DNA of 64,000 nt from assembly GCF_000765475.1 (NCBI RefSeq), contig NZ_JRHO01000009.1, forward strand, positions 1-64,000, given 5' to 3'. Source of the DNA: Methanococcoides methylutens (GTDB lineage: Archaea; Halobacteriota; Methanosarcinia; Methanosarcinales; Methanosarcinaceae). The first letter of the stretch is position 1, and every line of letters starts with the position of its first letter. Made by a program: the position numbers and the translations under genes. This document shows, in pieces, positions 47,826-56,559 of the stretch. The notes under the pieces were generated by a model. The model saw only the letters and a program-made list of their open reading frames with translations. It had not been told where the DNA came from and did not search any database.

Positions 47826-49127
47826 TCATCTTGATGGGAATATCTTCCCATCTTCTTCTCCTTCCTTTTTTTCTTTCACACAGCGTACAAGGGGCATTGC
47901 AAGATGCCTGCGTGCGCATGGGGGGACCTCATATATTCCTGTTTCAAGGTCTCTTTCCACTTTAACAAGTTCAGCGCAGTCTGCAGATGTTCCACACTTC
48001 CTGCAGCGATAACCCTGCCCTTTGCCTGCGGATTTCATATTTTTGCCACATTCCGGGCACGAAGGGTTAACGGATTCATATTTTTCTGCAAGGGATATTA
48101 TCTTTAATTTTTCGATGTTCAGTGTATTGTTCTTGACACTACCTGAGAAGACAATCCTGTCTCCCGGGATGAACTTACGGGCGAGTTCCCTGAAGTTCTT
48201 GGTAGGCTCATAAGCAGCACAGTCCATCTCGTCTCCTGAATCGTCCCGGATGGAGAATATTGTATGTCCTCCTCTGATGGTCTCCGGATCTGTTGCCACC
48301 GTAACTTCGATGGTGTAGGAATGGAGGTCCCTGATGTCCGAAATCTTTTCTACAGGTATAAGGTGAAGGTCTGTTCCCTGGTCTGTCCGGTATACCATGT
48401 GTCGTTCCACAGGTTCGGAGCTTATCATCTGTGATGTTCTTGTTACCACATCGATGCTGTTACCACGGATACCGAAAAGCACAGGGTCTCCTGCATGCGG
48501 GATACAGACCACAAGGTCGTTTGCAAAGTCCACAGTATCCCAGGTGTCCGGATATGTTTCCAGGTCTGCTTTCCTTACACTTTCCTCATCAACTTCCCTT
48601 GGTGTTCCCCATGCATTTTTTTCCCTGTATGCAAGGTACTCATAAGTGTGATCCCATCCGGGATTTAGCATGGCACCGCAGGCAGCAAGGGCACCTATAA
48701 GGCCTCTTCCATTCTTTAATCCCTTTGATGGCAGGCCAAGTTCTGAAATAAGGTTCTTTGCATCCTCTATTTCCAGTACCTCACGTACTGCCTGCATGAA
48801 GAAGTTCCCGAGTGCTTTCTTTGCCTTTTCCTGCTCTCCTTCGGGGATGAACACGATTCCCGGGTTTGTCATATCGCTTTGAAGTTCTGCCAGCTCTTCA
48901 ACTCTTGAGATAACATGTTCCATGACCTTTTCCGGTTCCCTGGTATCAATTTCAAAGGCTGTAGATGCATTTCCACGAGTCTTGTAGGGTATTGTGGGAT
49001 TGAGGCGTATGAGTATCGGGCTGTCTATGATATTGCCGTACTCTTTCAGCTCATCCATTAGCATTGCACACAGGTATGTAGTGCACATTCCCTCTCTGGA
49101 ATCGGTATCATCTATAGCTATGATCAT
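47826..49127 (-). CDS. tiaS: tRNA(Ile2) 2-agmatinylcytidine synthetase
   Basis: 433 aa. Begins MIIAIDDTDSREGMCTTYL, the ATP-binding signature of TiaS, with TRGNAS following. An OB-fold domain (about 275-355) and a C-terminal zinc ribbon (CPECGKNMKS, CRKCGTSADCAE) complete the enzyme. It attaches agmatine to C34 of tRNA-Ile so that AUA codons are read. The 3' end overlaps the nadE terminator hairpin in the 4-bp gap between the convergent stops. Confidence 0.95.
   Translation of the reverse strand: MIIAIDDTDSREGMCTTYLCAMLMDELKEYGNIIDSPILIRLNPTIPYKTRGNASTAFEIDTREPEKVMEHVISRVEELAELQSDMTNPGIVFIPEGEQEKAKKALGNFFMQAVREVLEIEDAKNLISELGLPSKGLKNGRGLIGALAACGAMLNPGWDHTYEYLAYREKNAWGTPREVDEESVRKADLETYPDTWDTVDFANDLVVCIPHAGDPVLFGIRGNSIDVVTRTSQMISSEPVERHMVYRTDQGTDLHLIPVEKISDIRDLHSYTIEVTVATDPETIRGGHTIFSIRDDSGDEMDCAAYEPTKNFRELARKFIPGDRIVFSGSVKNNTLNIEKLKIISLAEKYESVNPSCPECGKNMKSAGKGQGYRCRKCGTSADCAELVKVERDLETGIYEVPPCARRHLAMPLVRCVKEKKEGEEDGKIFPSR
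47833..47875 (+). terminator. Terminator for nadE inside the tiaS 3' end
   Basis: Stem GATGGGAA/TTCCCATC (47833-47840, 47845-47852) with a 4-nt loop, followed by pyrimidine- and T-rich sequence ending in T7. It lies within the last codons of the convergent tiaS gene. Confidence 0.55.
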
Positions 49128-49200
49128 GTTCTCTTGTTCCGTGTTCGTTTATATACTAACAAATACCTTTATATAGATGTGCAATCAATCATTTATCGCA

Positions 49201-50172
49201 ATGACAAAGGATATTCTGATACATCAGATCATTGAAGTATTGGAACGCGCTGATTTCACGGTTTCAAATCGATGCAATATCAGGCCTCGGAGCTTCGATC
49301 TCGCTGCACGTCAGGATAATACGCTCCTATTCTGTAAGGTCTTATACAACATTGACGGTCTGAACGAAGAGACTGCCCGGGAAATGATAACTCTGGCAGA
49401 GTACCTTGGTGGTTATCCGATACTTGTGGGTGCAAAGACACGTGACCAGATGCTTGAGGATAGCGTAGTGTATATGAGATATGATATACCTGCGTTGAAT
49501 GTCCAGACGCTTTATGATTATTTTGTGGAGAGTGTTCCCCCGCTTGTATCTGCAGCACCTGGCGGTTTGTATGTGTCCATCGACGGTGATGTGCTGAAAA
49601 ACGCAAGAATGGACATCTCTATGTCACTGGGAGCGCTCGCTTCCGAGCTTGGAGTATCCCGCCGTACCATTAGTAAATATGAAGAAGGGCAGATGGATGC
49701 TTCAATTGACATTGTATTGCATCTTGAGGAGATCCTTGATGTTGCACTTGCAAAGTCCATTGACATCCTGCGCAGCTTTGAGAAAGAACTGGAACCTGCA
49801 AGTACCAAAGAAGAAGAGCCAGAGAGGGCTACTCCTCCAAATGACAATATCCTCAACCTGATCTATACGCTGGGCTATGATGTTCTTTCAACGAACCAGG
49901 CACCATTTAAGGCGGTATCCAAGGATTATTCCAGTACTTTCCTTACAGGTGTTAGCGAATACAGCAATGCAATGCTAAAGCGAGCCCACCTCATGAGCAG
50001 TATATCGGATGTTATCCAGACACAATCTGTTTTCATTGTGGAAGGTAAGAGCAGGTATGAGTCCGTGGAGAACACAGTTCTTATCGAGAGGGATGAACTT
50101 AATTCATTATCCGATGCAGACGACCTTGAAACCCTTATTAATGAGAGGGCAAGGCACAGAAAGGAAAACTGA
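49201..50172 (+). CDS. Putative HTH-type transcriptional regulator (archaeal family)
   Basis: 323 aa. N-terminal Mrr/nuclease-like alpha/beta domain (about 1-115, LIHQIIEVLERADFTVS, SFDLAARQDNTLLFCKVLYNI) and a central Cro/C1 helix-turn-helix (SLGALASELGVSRRTISKYEEGQMDASI). Belongs to a conserved euryarchaeal family annotated as putative HTH-type transcriptional regulatory protein. Divergent from tiaS with a short intergenic region. Confidence 0.85.
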   Translation: MTKDILIHQIIEVLERADFTVSNRCNIRPRSFDLAARQDNTLLFCKVLYNIDGLNEETAREMITLAEYLGGYPILVGAKTRDQMLEDSVVYMRYDIPALNVQTLYDYFVESVPPLVSAAPGGLYVSIDGDVLKNARMDISMSLGALASELGVSRRTISKYEEGQMDASIDIVLHLEEILDVALAKSIDILRSFEKELEPASTKEEEPERATPPNDNILNLIYTLGYDVLSTNQAPFKAVSKDYSSTFLTGVSEYSNAMLKRAHLMSSISDVIQTQSVFIVEGKSRYESVENTVLIERDELNSLSDADDLETLINERARHRKEN

Positions 50173-50292
50173 TCGGACGCACTTTTATTCCATAAATTGC
50201 TTTTTAGTTTTTTTCTGAAAAAACGTGATCCGGATATTTCTGCTTATATAATCCCAAAACTCTAATATATAGCAATCTCGTATGGGTGAGCA

Positions 50293-50901
50293 ATGACTCT
50301 CAATATTGCAGTTCTTGTCTCTGGACGCGGTTCGAACCTGCAGTCCATTATTGATAACATTGAAAATGGCTATATTCCGGATGCTGCCATCAAAGTGGTT
50401 GTCAGTGATAAAGGGGATGCCTATGCACTTGAGAGGGCTAAAGATAACGGTATTGATGCGGTATTCGTGGATCCTTCGGCATTTGGCGGAAAGAAGGGCT
50501 ATGAGGAAGAGGTTCTTAGGACGCTTGCAAAATATGATATACAGCTGGTTCTCCTTGCAGGATACATGCGTATCATTGGCAGGGATGTAATAGAAGCATA
50601 TAAGAACCGTATGATGAACATCCATCCCGCACTTTTACCATCCTTCATGGGCCTGCATGCACAGAAACAGGCATTTGATTACGGTGTCAAGGTCGCTGGC
50701 TGCACAGTGCATTTCGTCGATGAGGGTATGGACACCGGACCAATAATCCTCCAGAGATGTGTTCCCGTGCTTGAGGGGGACACCGAGGACACTCTTGCAG
50801 GTCGCATCCTGGAACAGGAGCATAAGATCTACCCCGAGGCCGTAAAACTGTTCGCAGAGGACAGATTGAAGGTGGACGGTAGGATCGTATCTATCTTATA
50901 A
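50293..50901 (+). CDS. purN: Phosphoribosylglycinamide formyltransferase, folate-dependent
   Basis: 202 aa. N-terminal VLVSGRGSNLQSIID and the formyl-folate site MNIHPALLPSF, then HFVDEGMDTGPII: all active-site segments (N-H-D) present. Uses 10-formyl-tetrahydrofolate for purine synthesis, in contrast to most archaea, which use formate and ATP (PurT/PurP). First gene of the tetrahydrofolate cluster. GGTGAG precedes ATG by 3 nt. Confidence 0.95.
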   Translation: MTLNIAVLVSGRGSNLQSIIDNIENGYIPDAAIKVVVSDKGDAYALERAKDNGIDAVFVDPSAFGGKKGYEEEVLRTLAKYDIQLVLLAGYMRIIGRDVIEAYKNRMMNIHPALLPSFMGLHAQKQAFDYGVKVAGCTVHFVDEGMDTGPIILQRCVPVLEGDTEDTLAGRILEQEHKIYPEAVKLFAEDRLKVDGRIVSIL

Positions 50902-50947
50902 TCAATTGATCAATTTAAAACGATAGCTATCAAAGGAACGATAAACT

Positions 50948-52192
50948 ATGTCTTATATCTCAGATATCGACCCAGAAATTGCCAATGCATTGGAATTGGA
51001 GGCAAATCGCCAGGATTACAAGCTGAACCTTATTGCTTCAGAGAACTACACAAGCCGTGCGGTCATGGAAGCACAGGGTTGCATTATGACCAACAAGTAC
51101 GCAGAAGGTTATTCCGGAAAGCGTTATTATGGTGGTTGTGAATTTGTTGATATTGCAGAGACCCTTGCTATCGAGAGAGCAAAGGAGATCTTTAATGCAG
51201 AACATGTGAACGTCCAGCCACATTCCGGCTCAGGCGCAAATATGGCAGTTTACTTCTCAGTGCTTAAGCCAGGCGACAAGATCATGTCAATGGACCTTTC
51301 CCATGGGGGTCACCTCTCCCACGGAAGTCCTGTAAGCTTCTCCGGCCAGCTCTACAACATCGTACCATATGGTGTTTCCAAAGAGAACGAGATGCTTGAC
51401 TACGATGCACTCATGGAGATGGCAAAGGAAGAGAAGCCACAGATGATCGTTGTAGGAGCTTCCGCATACTCCAGGACCATTGATTTCAAGCGCTTCAGGG
51501 AAATTGCAGATGCTGTCGGGGCATACCTGCTTGCAGATGTTGCACACATCGCAGGTCTGATCGCTGCCGGTGTTCACCCAAACCCATTCCCACATGCTGA
51601 CTTTGTGACCACTACCACACACAAGACCCTCCGTGGTCCAAGGGGTGGAATGGTAATGTGCAAGGAAGAGTATGCAAAAGGGGTCGATAAGGCAGTTTTC
51701 CCGGGAATCCAGGGCGGCCCTCTTATGCACATCATCGCTGCAAAGGCAGTTGCATTCAAGGAAGCACAGAGCGAGGCTTTCAAGAAGGACCAGGAACAGA
51801 CCATAAAGAATGCAAAGGCACTTTGTGCAGCACTTCAGGAGAGAGGCTTTGATATCGTGTCTGAAGGTACTGACAACCACCTTATGCTCCTCAACCTCAA
51901 CAAGTACGACATCACCGGAAAGGATGCAGAGGTCGTCATGAGCAAGGCAGGTATCGTGATCAACAAGAACACCATCCCATTCGAGACCAGAGGTCCATTC
52001 ATCACCAGCGGACTGAGGGCAGGAACACCTGCTTCAACAACCCGTGGAATGAAGGAGCCTGAGATGGTAGAGATCGCTGATTTCTTCGAGACCATCCTCA
52101 ACAACAAGGATGACGACAAGGTTCTTGAAGCAGTCAATGCGGATGCACAGGAACTCTGCAGCCGTTTCCCAATCTACGAGCACTTGAAATAA
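50948..52192 (+). CDS. glyA: Serine hydroxymethyltransferase
   Basis: 414 aa, full length. PLP lysine in [15 protein letters not shown]-terminal [17 protein letters not shown] and [10 protein letters not shown] are canonical. Converts serine and tetrahydrofolate to glycine and methylene-tetrahydrofolate. The bacterial-type N-terminus and neighbours favour H4F over tetrahydromethanopterin as acceptor. Same strand as purN (46 bp) and folD (24 bp). Confidence 0.96.
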   Translation: MSYISDIDPEIANALELEANRQDYKLNLIASENYTSRAVMEAQGCIMTNKYAEGYSGKRYYGGCEFVDIAETLAIERAKEIFNAEHVNVQPHSGSGANMAVYFSVLKPGDKIMSMDLSHGGHLSHGSPVSFSGQLYNIVPYGVSKENEMLDYDALMEMAKEEKPQMIVVGASAYSRTIDFKRFREIADAVGAYLLADVAHIAGLIAAGVHPNPFPHADFVTTTTHKTLRGPRGGMVMCKEEYAKGVDKAVFPGIQGGPLMHIIAAKAVAFKEAQSEAFKKDQEQTIKNAKALCAALQERGFDIVSEGTDNHLMLLNLNKYDITGKDAEVVMSKAGIVINKNTIPFETRGPFITSGLRAGTPASTTRGMKEPEMVEIADFFETILNNKDDDKVLEAVNADAQELCSRFPIYEHLK

Positions 52193-52216
52193 ACGGAAAT
52201 TAGAAGGTGAACTGCA

Positions 52217-53077
52217 ATGTCTGACGAGGACCAGAACAAGATCATTGATGGAAGAGCTGTTGCAAAGAAAGTGGAAGCTGAAGTTAAGGAAGGAGTTGAG
52301 AAGCTCAAGAGTGAAAAAGGAATCACTCCCGGACTGGCTACCATTCTTGTAGGCGATGACCCTGCATCAAAGATGTATGTGAGGTTAAAACACAAAGCAT
52401 GTGACCGTGTAGGCGTTTATGCAGAGGATCACCCGCTTCCTGAGTCCACGACCCAGGAAGAACTTCTTGACCTTATTAGCAAACTGAACTCAAGGGAAGA
52501 TATCCATGGTATTCTCCTGCAGCTTCCGCTTCCCGCACATCTCAATGAGCAGGAAGCAATGAATGCCATAGATCCTGCAAAGGATGCGGACGGTTTCCAC
52601 CCCTTCAACATGGGCCAGCTTCTCATCGGTATCGAGGAACTTGTACCATGCACCCCAAAGGGTGTAATCCGTGCACTTGAGGAATACAACATTGACATAC
52701 AGGGTAAACATGCGGTGATCGTAGGTCACAGCAATGTGGTCGGAAAACCCATGGCTGCAATGCTTGTGAACAGGAACGCCACTGTTTCCGTGTGCCATGT
52801 GTTCACCGAGGACACCTCAAAGTTCACGAAAGAAGCAGACATCCTTGTGGTCGCCACAGGCGTGAAGCATCTCATCAAGGAAGACATGGTGAAGGAAGGC
52901 GCTGTGATCTTTGATGTTGGTATCACTGAGGAGAACGGTAAGGTCTACGGAGACGTTGACTTTGAGAACGTCATCAAGAAAGCTGCCCTGGTAACCCCGG
53001 TTCCAGGCGGAGTTGGTCCTGTGACCATTTCCATACTCATGCAGCATGTCCTGATGGCAGCACAGAAGACTGCTTAA
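52217..53077 (+). CDS. folD: Methylene-H4F dehydrogenase/methenyl-H4F cyclohydrolase
   Basis: 286 aa. Substrate-side signature [15 protein letters not shown] with the catalytic Lys and [16 protein letters not shown] site [17 protein letters not shown], and [14 protein letters not shown] at the end. Interconverts methylene- and formyl-level tetrahydrofolate, supplying purN. Its stop codon sits in the loop of the following terminator hairpin. Confidence 0.96.
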   Translation: MSDEDQNKIIDGRAVAKKVEAEVKEGVEKLKSEKGITPGLATILVGDDPASKMYVRLKHKACDRVGVYAEDHPLPESTTQEELLDLISKLNSREDIHGILLQLPLPAHLNEQEAMNAIDPAKDADGFHPFNMGQLLIGIEELVPCTPKGVIRALEEYNIDIQGKHAVIVGHSNVVGKPMAAMLVNRNATVSVCHVFTEDTSKFTKEADILVVATGVKHLIKEDMVKEGAVIFDVGITEENGKVYGDVDFENVIKKAALVTPVPGGVGPVTISILMQHVLMAAQKTA

Positions 53078-53096
53078 AGGCAGTCTGCACTTTTTT
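53067..53096 (+). terminator. Terminator after folD
   Basis: Stem AGACTGC/GCAGTCT (53067-53073, 53080-53086) with the folD stop in the 6-nt loop, followed by GCACTTTTTTC. Separates purN-glyA-folD from folP-metV. Confidence 0.65.
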
Positions 53097-53109
53097 CTTT
53101 TCAACAGTA

Positions 53110-53120
53110 TTATATATAAT
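53110..53120 (+). promoter_or_regulatory. TATA box of folP-metV
   Basis: TTATATATAAT, about 35 bp before the folP ATG. It fits a second promoter after the folD terminator and a very short leader. Confidence 0.55.
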
Positions 53121-53150
53121 TGATAAAAACTCATAATCACTGGTTATACA

Positions 53151-54383
53151 ATGGTTGTTGACGTTGACATATGTGGCCTGAAAGTAGGTGATGAGCACCC
53201 CGTACGCTTAATGGGTGTTATAAACTTAAGCCGTGAATCTTTTTACAAGGGGTCTGTGGTAGACGCAGATTCCGTTCTTGATGTTGCTTATAAGATGGTC
53301 AACGATGGGGCTACCATCATTGACCTCGGTGCAAGGTCCACCTGGCCGCTGGCCGATCCCATCACAAAACAGGAAGAATGCGACCGTCTTTTACCTGCGC
53401 TTGAGCTACTGAAGGACAATTTGGATGCTGTGATCTCAGTGGACACTGTGTTCTCGGACATTGCGGAGAAGGCGCTGGAAAAAGGTGCTGACGTCGTCAA
53501 TGACGTTGCAGGGTTTGCAACAGACGGCGGAATGCTGGATGTGGTTGCAGACCACGGCTGCCCGGCTGTTGTCATGGCAGCTGGAAAGCTTCCTGGTGAT
53601 CCGCTGGGAATGGATGCCATCATGCGTTCCCTTGACGACATCCTTGTACGCTCCGAGGAACGTGGAATTGATACTGACCAGCTTATCCTGGACCCTGCCA
53701 TCGGCAAATGGGTGCCTGAAAAACTTCCGATGTACGACCTTGAGACCATCGACCAGTTTGAGCGTCTGAAAGTGTTCGAAAAACCACTTCTTGCAGCCAT
53801 CTCCCGCAAATCGTTCATCGGGGACCTGCTCAACAAACCTGCAACCGAGCGCCTTTACGGCAGTCTGGCAGCAGCAGCTATCGTTGTCCAGAAGGGTGCA
53901 CATATCATCCGAACCCACGACGTGGCAGAGACTCTGGACGTTGTGCAGATCGCAGGGGCCATACGCAGCAGGCAGCCGATGGTTGAAGAGAACGGCTTCG
54001 AGGTCAGTGTGCTGGACATAGCAAATCCTGATGATGCGGCTCTTGCAATGCGGAATATTGGTGTGACAGGCACTGGTTCCACCATCATGAAAGGCAAGAC
54101 CGTGAACCGTGTGCTGAAGATCAGCAACATAACCACAACTGAGGCCCTGATCATCAAGCAGGAGATCCTGGCACGCGGCGGTGATGCAGCGCTTGAACGT
54201 GATGCTGTTTCCCATGAGACCGAGAAGACCGATGTCATTGTAATGGGCACATTGCTCCAGGTCAGGAAACTTGCCGATAAGCTCGAATGCCAGGCAAGGA
54301 ACCTTCCGCTGATATCAAAGATGATCAAAGACGCACTGAAACAGGAATCTGACATTGAATACTCCTATATGAACAAGATATGA
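53151..54383 (+). CDS. folP: Dihydropteroate synthase with C-terminal extension
   Basis: 410 aa. All pterin/pABA-site segments are present: MGVINLSRESF (21-31), ISVDT, VVNDVAG, LILDPAIG, SRKSFIGD and IIRTHDV (about 250-256). The TIM barrel ends near 275, and about 135 extra residues follow (ITTTEALIIKQEILARGGDAAL, then DVIVMGTLLQVRKLADKL), as in the long bacterial type. It should join pABA to the pterin, consistent with H4F-dependent neighbours and a need for pABA. The metV frame starts 7 bp after its stop, so the two are co-transcribed. Confidence 0.88.
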   Translation: MVVDVDICGLKVGDEHPVRLMGVINLSRESFYKGSVVDADSVLDVAYKMVNDGATIIDLGARSTWPLADPITKQEECDRLLPALELLKDNLDAVISVDTVFSDIAEKALEKGADVVNDVAGFATDGGMLDVVADHGCPAVVMAAGKLPGDPLGMDAIMRSLDDILVRSEERGIDTDQLILDPAIGKWVPEKLPMYDLETIDQFERLKVFEKPLLAAISRKSFIGDLLNKPATERLYGSLAAAAIVVQKGAHIIRTHDVAETLDVVQIAGAIRSRQPMVEENGFEVSVLDIANPDDAALAMRNIGVTGTGSTIMKGKTVNRVLKISNITTTEALIIKQEILARGGDAALERDAVSHETEKTDVIVMGTLLQVRKLADKLECQARNLPLISKMIKDALKQESDIEYSYMNKI

Positions 54384-54390
54384 GGGAACC

Positions 54391-55005
54391 ATGATAATCT
54401 CATCTTCCAAACCCTTTAGCGAGATCCTTGACATGCTGGCGGACAAGGAGTCCGTCTTTATCGTAGGCTGCAGCGTATGCGCCGCCAAGCAGCATGTGGG
54501 AGGAGAACCTGAGGTGGAGGAGATGAAATCCAACCTTAAGGATGCCGGAGTAAATGTTATCGGTGGAGTTGTTGCAAAGGCAGCATGCAGTGTTCGCTCA
54601 TGCGAAGCCCTTTAGGAACTTGCACCTGAGATAAAGGATGCCGATGCAGTGCTTGTCATGGCATGCGGAAGCGGTACTTCCAACATCGCACGCTTTGTGG
54701 ATGTGGATGTCTATCCTGCCAACAACACCGATTCCCTGGGTGCCATGGCAGGGGATAAGGTCATCCATCATCTATGTGCCATGTGCGGCCAGTGCACCAT
54801 TGCCCAGTTCGGTGGCGTCTGTCCCACAGCCCAGTGCCCCAAGGAACTTCTCAACGGTCCCTGCGGTGGTTCCATGGATGGCAAGTGTGAGGTGGATCCC
54901 GAGAAGGATTGTGCCTGGGAGCTGATCTACGAGCGCCTTGAGAGGATCGGTCGTCTGGATCTGCTGGAAGAGGTCCGGGATGCGAAGGATCGGCTGGTGA
55001 AGTGA
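54391..55005 (+). CDS. metV: MetV-like zinc protein (MTHFR C-terminal family) with in-frame TAG, probable pyrrolysine
   Basis: 204 codons read as one frame. Codon 75 (54613-54615) is TAG; everything else is open. Residues 1-74 carry the N-terminal Cys pair (VGCSVCAAKQHVGGEPEVEEM) and the 70-residue KAACSVRSCEAL stretch. Residues 76-204 carry DAVLVMACGSG, the zinc/Fe-S-type cysteines CAMCGQC and CPTAQCPKELLNGPCGGS, and the family ending DCAWELIYERLERIG. The two sides together give one ordinary-length MetV. MetV is the zinc-binding partner of MetF in acetogen-type methylene-H4F reductase. No metF lies in this window. Alternatives: a nonsense mutation or a sequencing error. There is no ribosome site for restart after the TAG. 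Confidence 0.8.
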
Positions 55006-55140
55006 GTTTTCCGGTCTTTCTGTAATTAAAGATGCTTTTTTGTTGGTCGGCTTCAAGGTTGGATGTAGGGAAGTTGCCTGATTTCTGACATATCTTCCCT
55101 CTAAAAAACAGGATGTCTTTTGTATTCAACTGCTCTCTTT
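55006..55140. other. Spacer after metV
   Basis: 135 bp, pyrimidine-rich, with TGCTTTTTTGTTGG near 55032 that could act as a T-tract terminator of folP-metV. CAACTG and CAGTTG around 55128-55146 form a short inverted repeat just before the next promoter. Confidence 0.4.
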
Positions 55141-55338
55141 CAGTTGGATGATGTGGACAGATTATATTTATAATGTGACTTAGTTAGAATAGAATACAAC
55201 ATCGTAAAGATGTTAGTGGGAGTTCAGCCAGTCTTGACGGAATAACTGAAGCCCCGTGCCTTGAGGCAGGGTTATACTTTGCTGTTTGTACTATATAAGC
55301 GTAGCTTTGCCTCTGGAGAAATAAATGAGGTACATATA
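55141..55338 (+). promoter_or_regulatory. Promoter and conserved 5' leader of the protease gene (copy 1)
   Basis: CAGTTGGATGATGTGGACA then GATTATATTTATA (upstream element and TATA box), followed by a long leader. Shared with copy 2 (58725-58929): hairpin ACATC-GTAAA-GATGT (55199-55213), GGAGTTCA, TGAGGCA (55262-55268), complementary TGCCTC (55308-55313), CTGGAG and the ribosome site GAGGTA before ATG. Between these blocks the sequence has diverged, so the conserved parts are likely functional. Confidence 0.7.
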
Positions 55339-56430
55339 ATGAAAAGTATGCTAAAGATAAGCCTGGGCATAATGATTATAAGCATTTTGCTCACTGGGTT
55401 CGCATGGGCAGTATCATCCGATTCCATCCAAGATGAATCTTTTGAAGAATATTATTATTTCCCGGATTATGGGTCAAGTACATTTGATTCCCTAAAAGAA
55501 GATTCAAAGTTGATCGAATCTCGAGGAACCGTACCTGTAATTACAGAAGATAAAGAAAAGATGGAATGGTTAGATACAATTTGGGAGTGCATTAACAATT
55601 CGGGAAAAGAGCTTCATCCCTACATGAAAGAAAATGGGGGACCATTGATCGGCTTCGGTGTTGACTATGGCGGATATATATTTGTTGAGTTTGATGAAGA
55701 AATAAAAGATGTTGATAAATATACGATTGACAAATTCTACAACATAATAAATGCAAATGCAAAAAAAGTAGAAATATTTGATGTTCCAGTAGTTTTCACA
55801 AAAGGAGAAAAAGTGTATCTTGACTCACGCACTTCTATATGGAATAACCTAATTGGTGGTATACAGATAGTAAGATCAACTGGTACGCCCTCAACGCTCT
55901 CATTTGCTGCAGAAGACAGTAGTGGTACAAAAGGATTTGTAATTTCCGGACATGCAGCATTTAATGCAGGTGGTGTTGGTGCAAGCATTTATCAACCTAC
56001 CACTGCAACAAAAGTAGGTGAAGTCAATTATCTCACAGGTCATTTTGCAGATGCTGCATGGGTGGAAGCAAGTAATGTCGAAGATAACATTTATTATACC
56101 GACGTGGATGATGTTAGAGATGTACGCTCATATTATGATCCTTCCTTAGGGTCCAAAGTTTACAAGTCAGGAATAGCCACTGGTCTGACATCCGGTTATG
56201 TTAATAAGAGATATTTTAGTGTAACCCATCCCAATTTTGGAACTCTTTATGACCAATTCCGTGCAGATTATGATTCAGCTGGCGGCGATAGCGGTGCCCC
56301 TATATTTTCGAAGTATGGGGATCAGGTAATAATTCATGGTGTACACTGGGGCAGCACTGACACAAACACCTATTTCTCACCAATTAGTGGTGTTGAGTTG
56401 GATTTAGATGTAACTCCTTTGACTAGCTGA
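55339..56430 (+). CDS. Secreted trypsin-like (S1) protease with propeptide
   Basis: 363 aa from ATG 55339 (GAGGTA 7 nt upstream). Signal peptide about 1-25. Propeptide-like region about 30-165. Chymotrypsin-like domain from about 170: His205 in FVISGHAAF, Asp238 in GHFADAAWVEA and Ser318 in GGDSGAPIF, a complete catalytic triad similar to streptogrisin/alpha-lytic-type enzymes. No cysteines flank the His as in TAGHC. The N-terminal domain is homologous by eye to most of the next gene's product. Extracellular; substrate unknown. Confidence 0.82.
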   Translation: MKSMLKISLGIMIISILLTGFAWAVSSDSIQDESFEEYYYFPDYGSSTFDSLKEDSKLIESRGTVPVITEDKEKMEWLDTIWECINNSGKELHPYMKENGGPLIGFGVDYGGYIFVEFDEEIKDVDKYTIDKFYNIINANAKKVEIFDVPVVFTKGEKVYLDSRTSIWNNLIGGIQIVRSTGTPSTLSFAAEDSSGTKGFVISGHAAFNAGGVGASIYQPTTATKVGEVNYLTGHFADAAWVEASNVEDNIYYTDVDDVRDVRSYYDPSLGSKVYKSGIATGLTSGYVNKRYFSVTHPNFGTLYDQFRADYDSAGGDSGAPIFSKYGDQVIIHGVHWGSTDTNTYFSPISGVELDLDVTPLTS

Positions 56431-56453
56431 AATATGAGGCTTTTCGTAGTTTA

Positions 56454-56485
56454 GCCAAACGATTAGTAATCGTTTGGCATTTTTA
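56454..56485 (+). terminator. Terminator after the protease gene
   Basis: GCCAAACGATTA/TAATCGTTTGGC (56454-56465, 56467-56478), 12-bp arms with a 1-nt centre, followed by ATTTTTATA. Confidence 0.75.
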
Positions 56486-56559
56486 TAATGTTAGTAAGTT
56501 TATAGAAAGCTCATAGAAATATTGCAATATACAAATAAAATACCTCTGGGGGATGTGGA

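Noticed and set aside
54613-54615. metV as a simple pseudogene
   Set aside because: A single TAG, no frameshift or other stop over 204 codons, intact motifs on both sides and absence of TAG stops elsewhere make sense decoding more likely. Not excluded.
55261-55338. N-terminal extension of the protease from an upstream TTG
   Set aside because: It would translate the conserved leader; GAGGTA before ATG 55339 and the signal peptide mark the true start.
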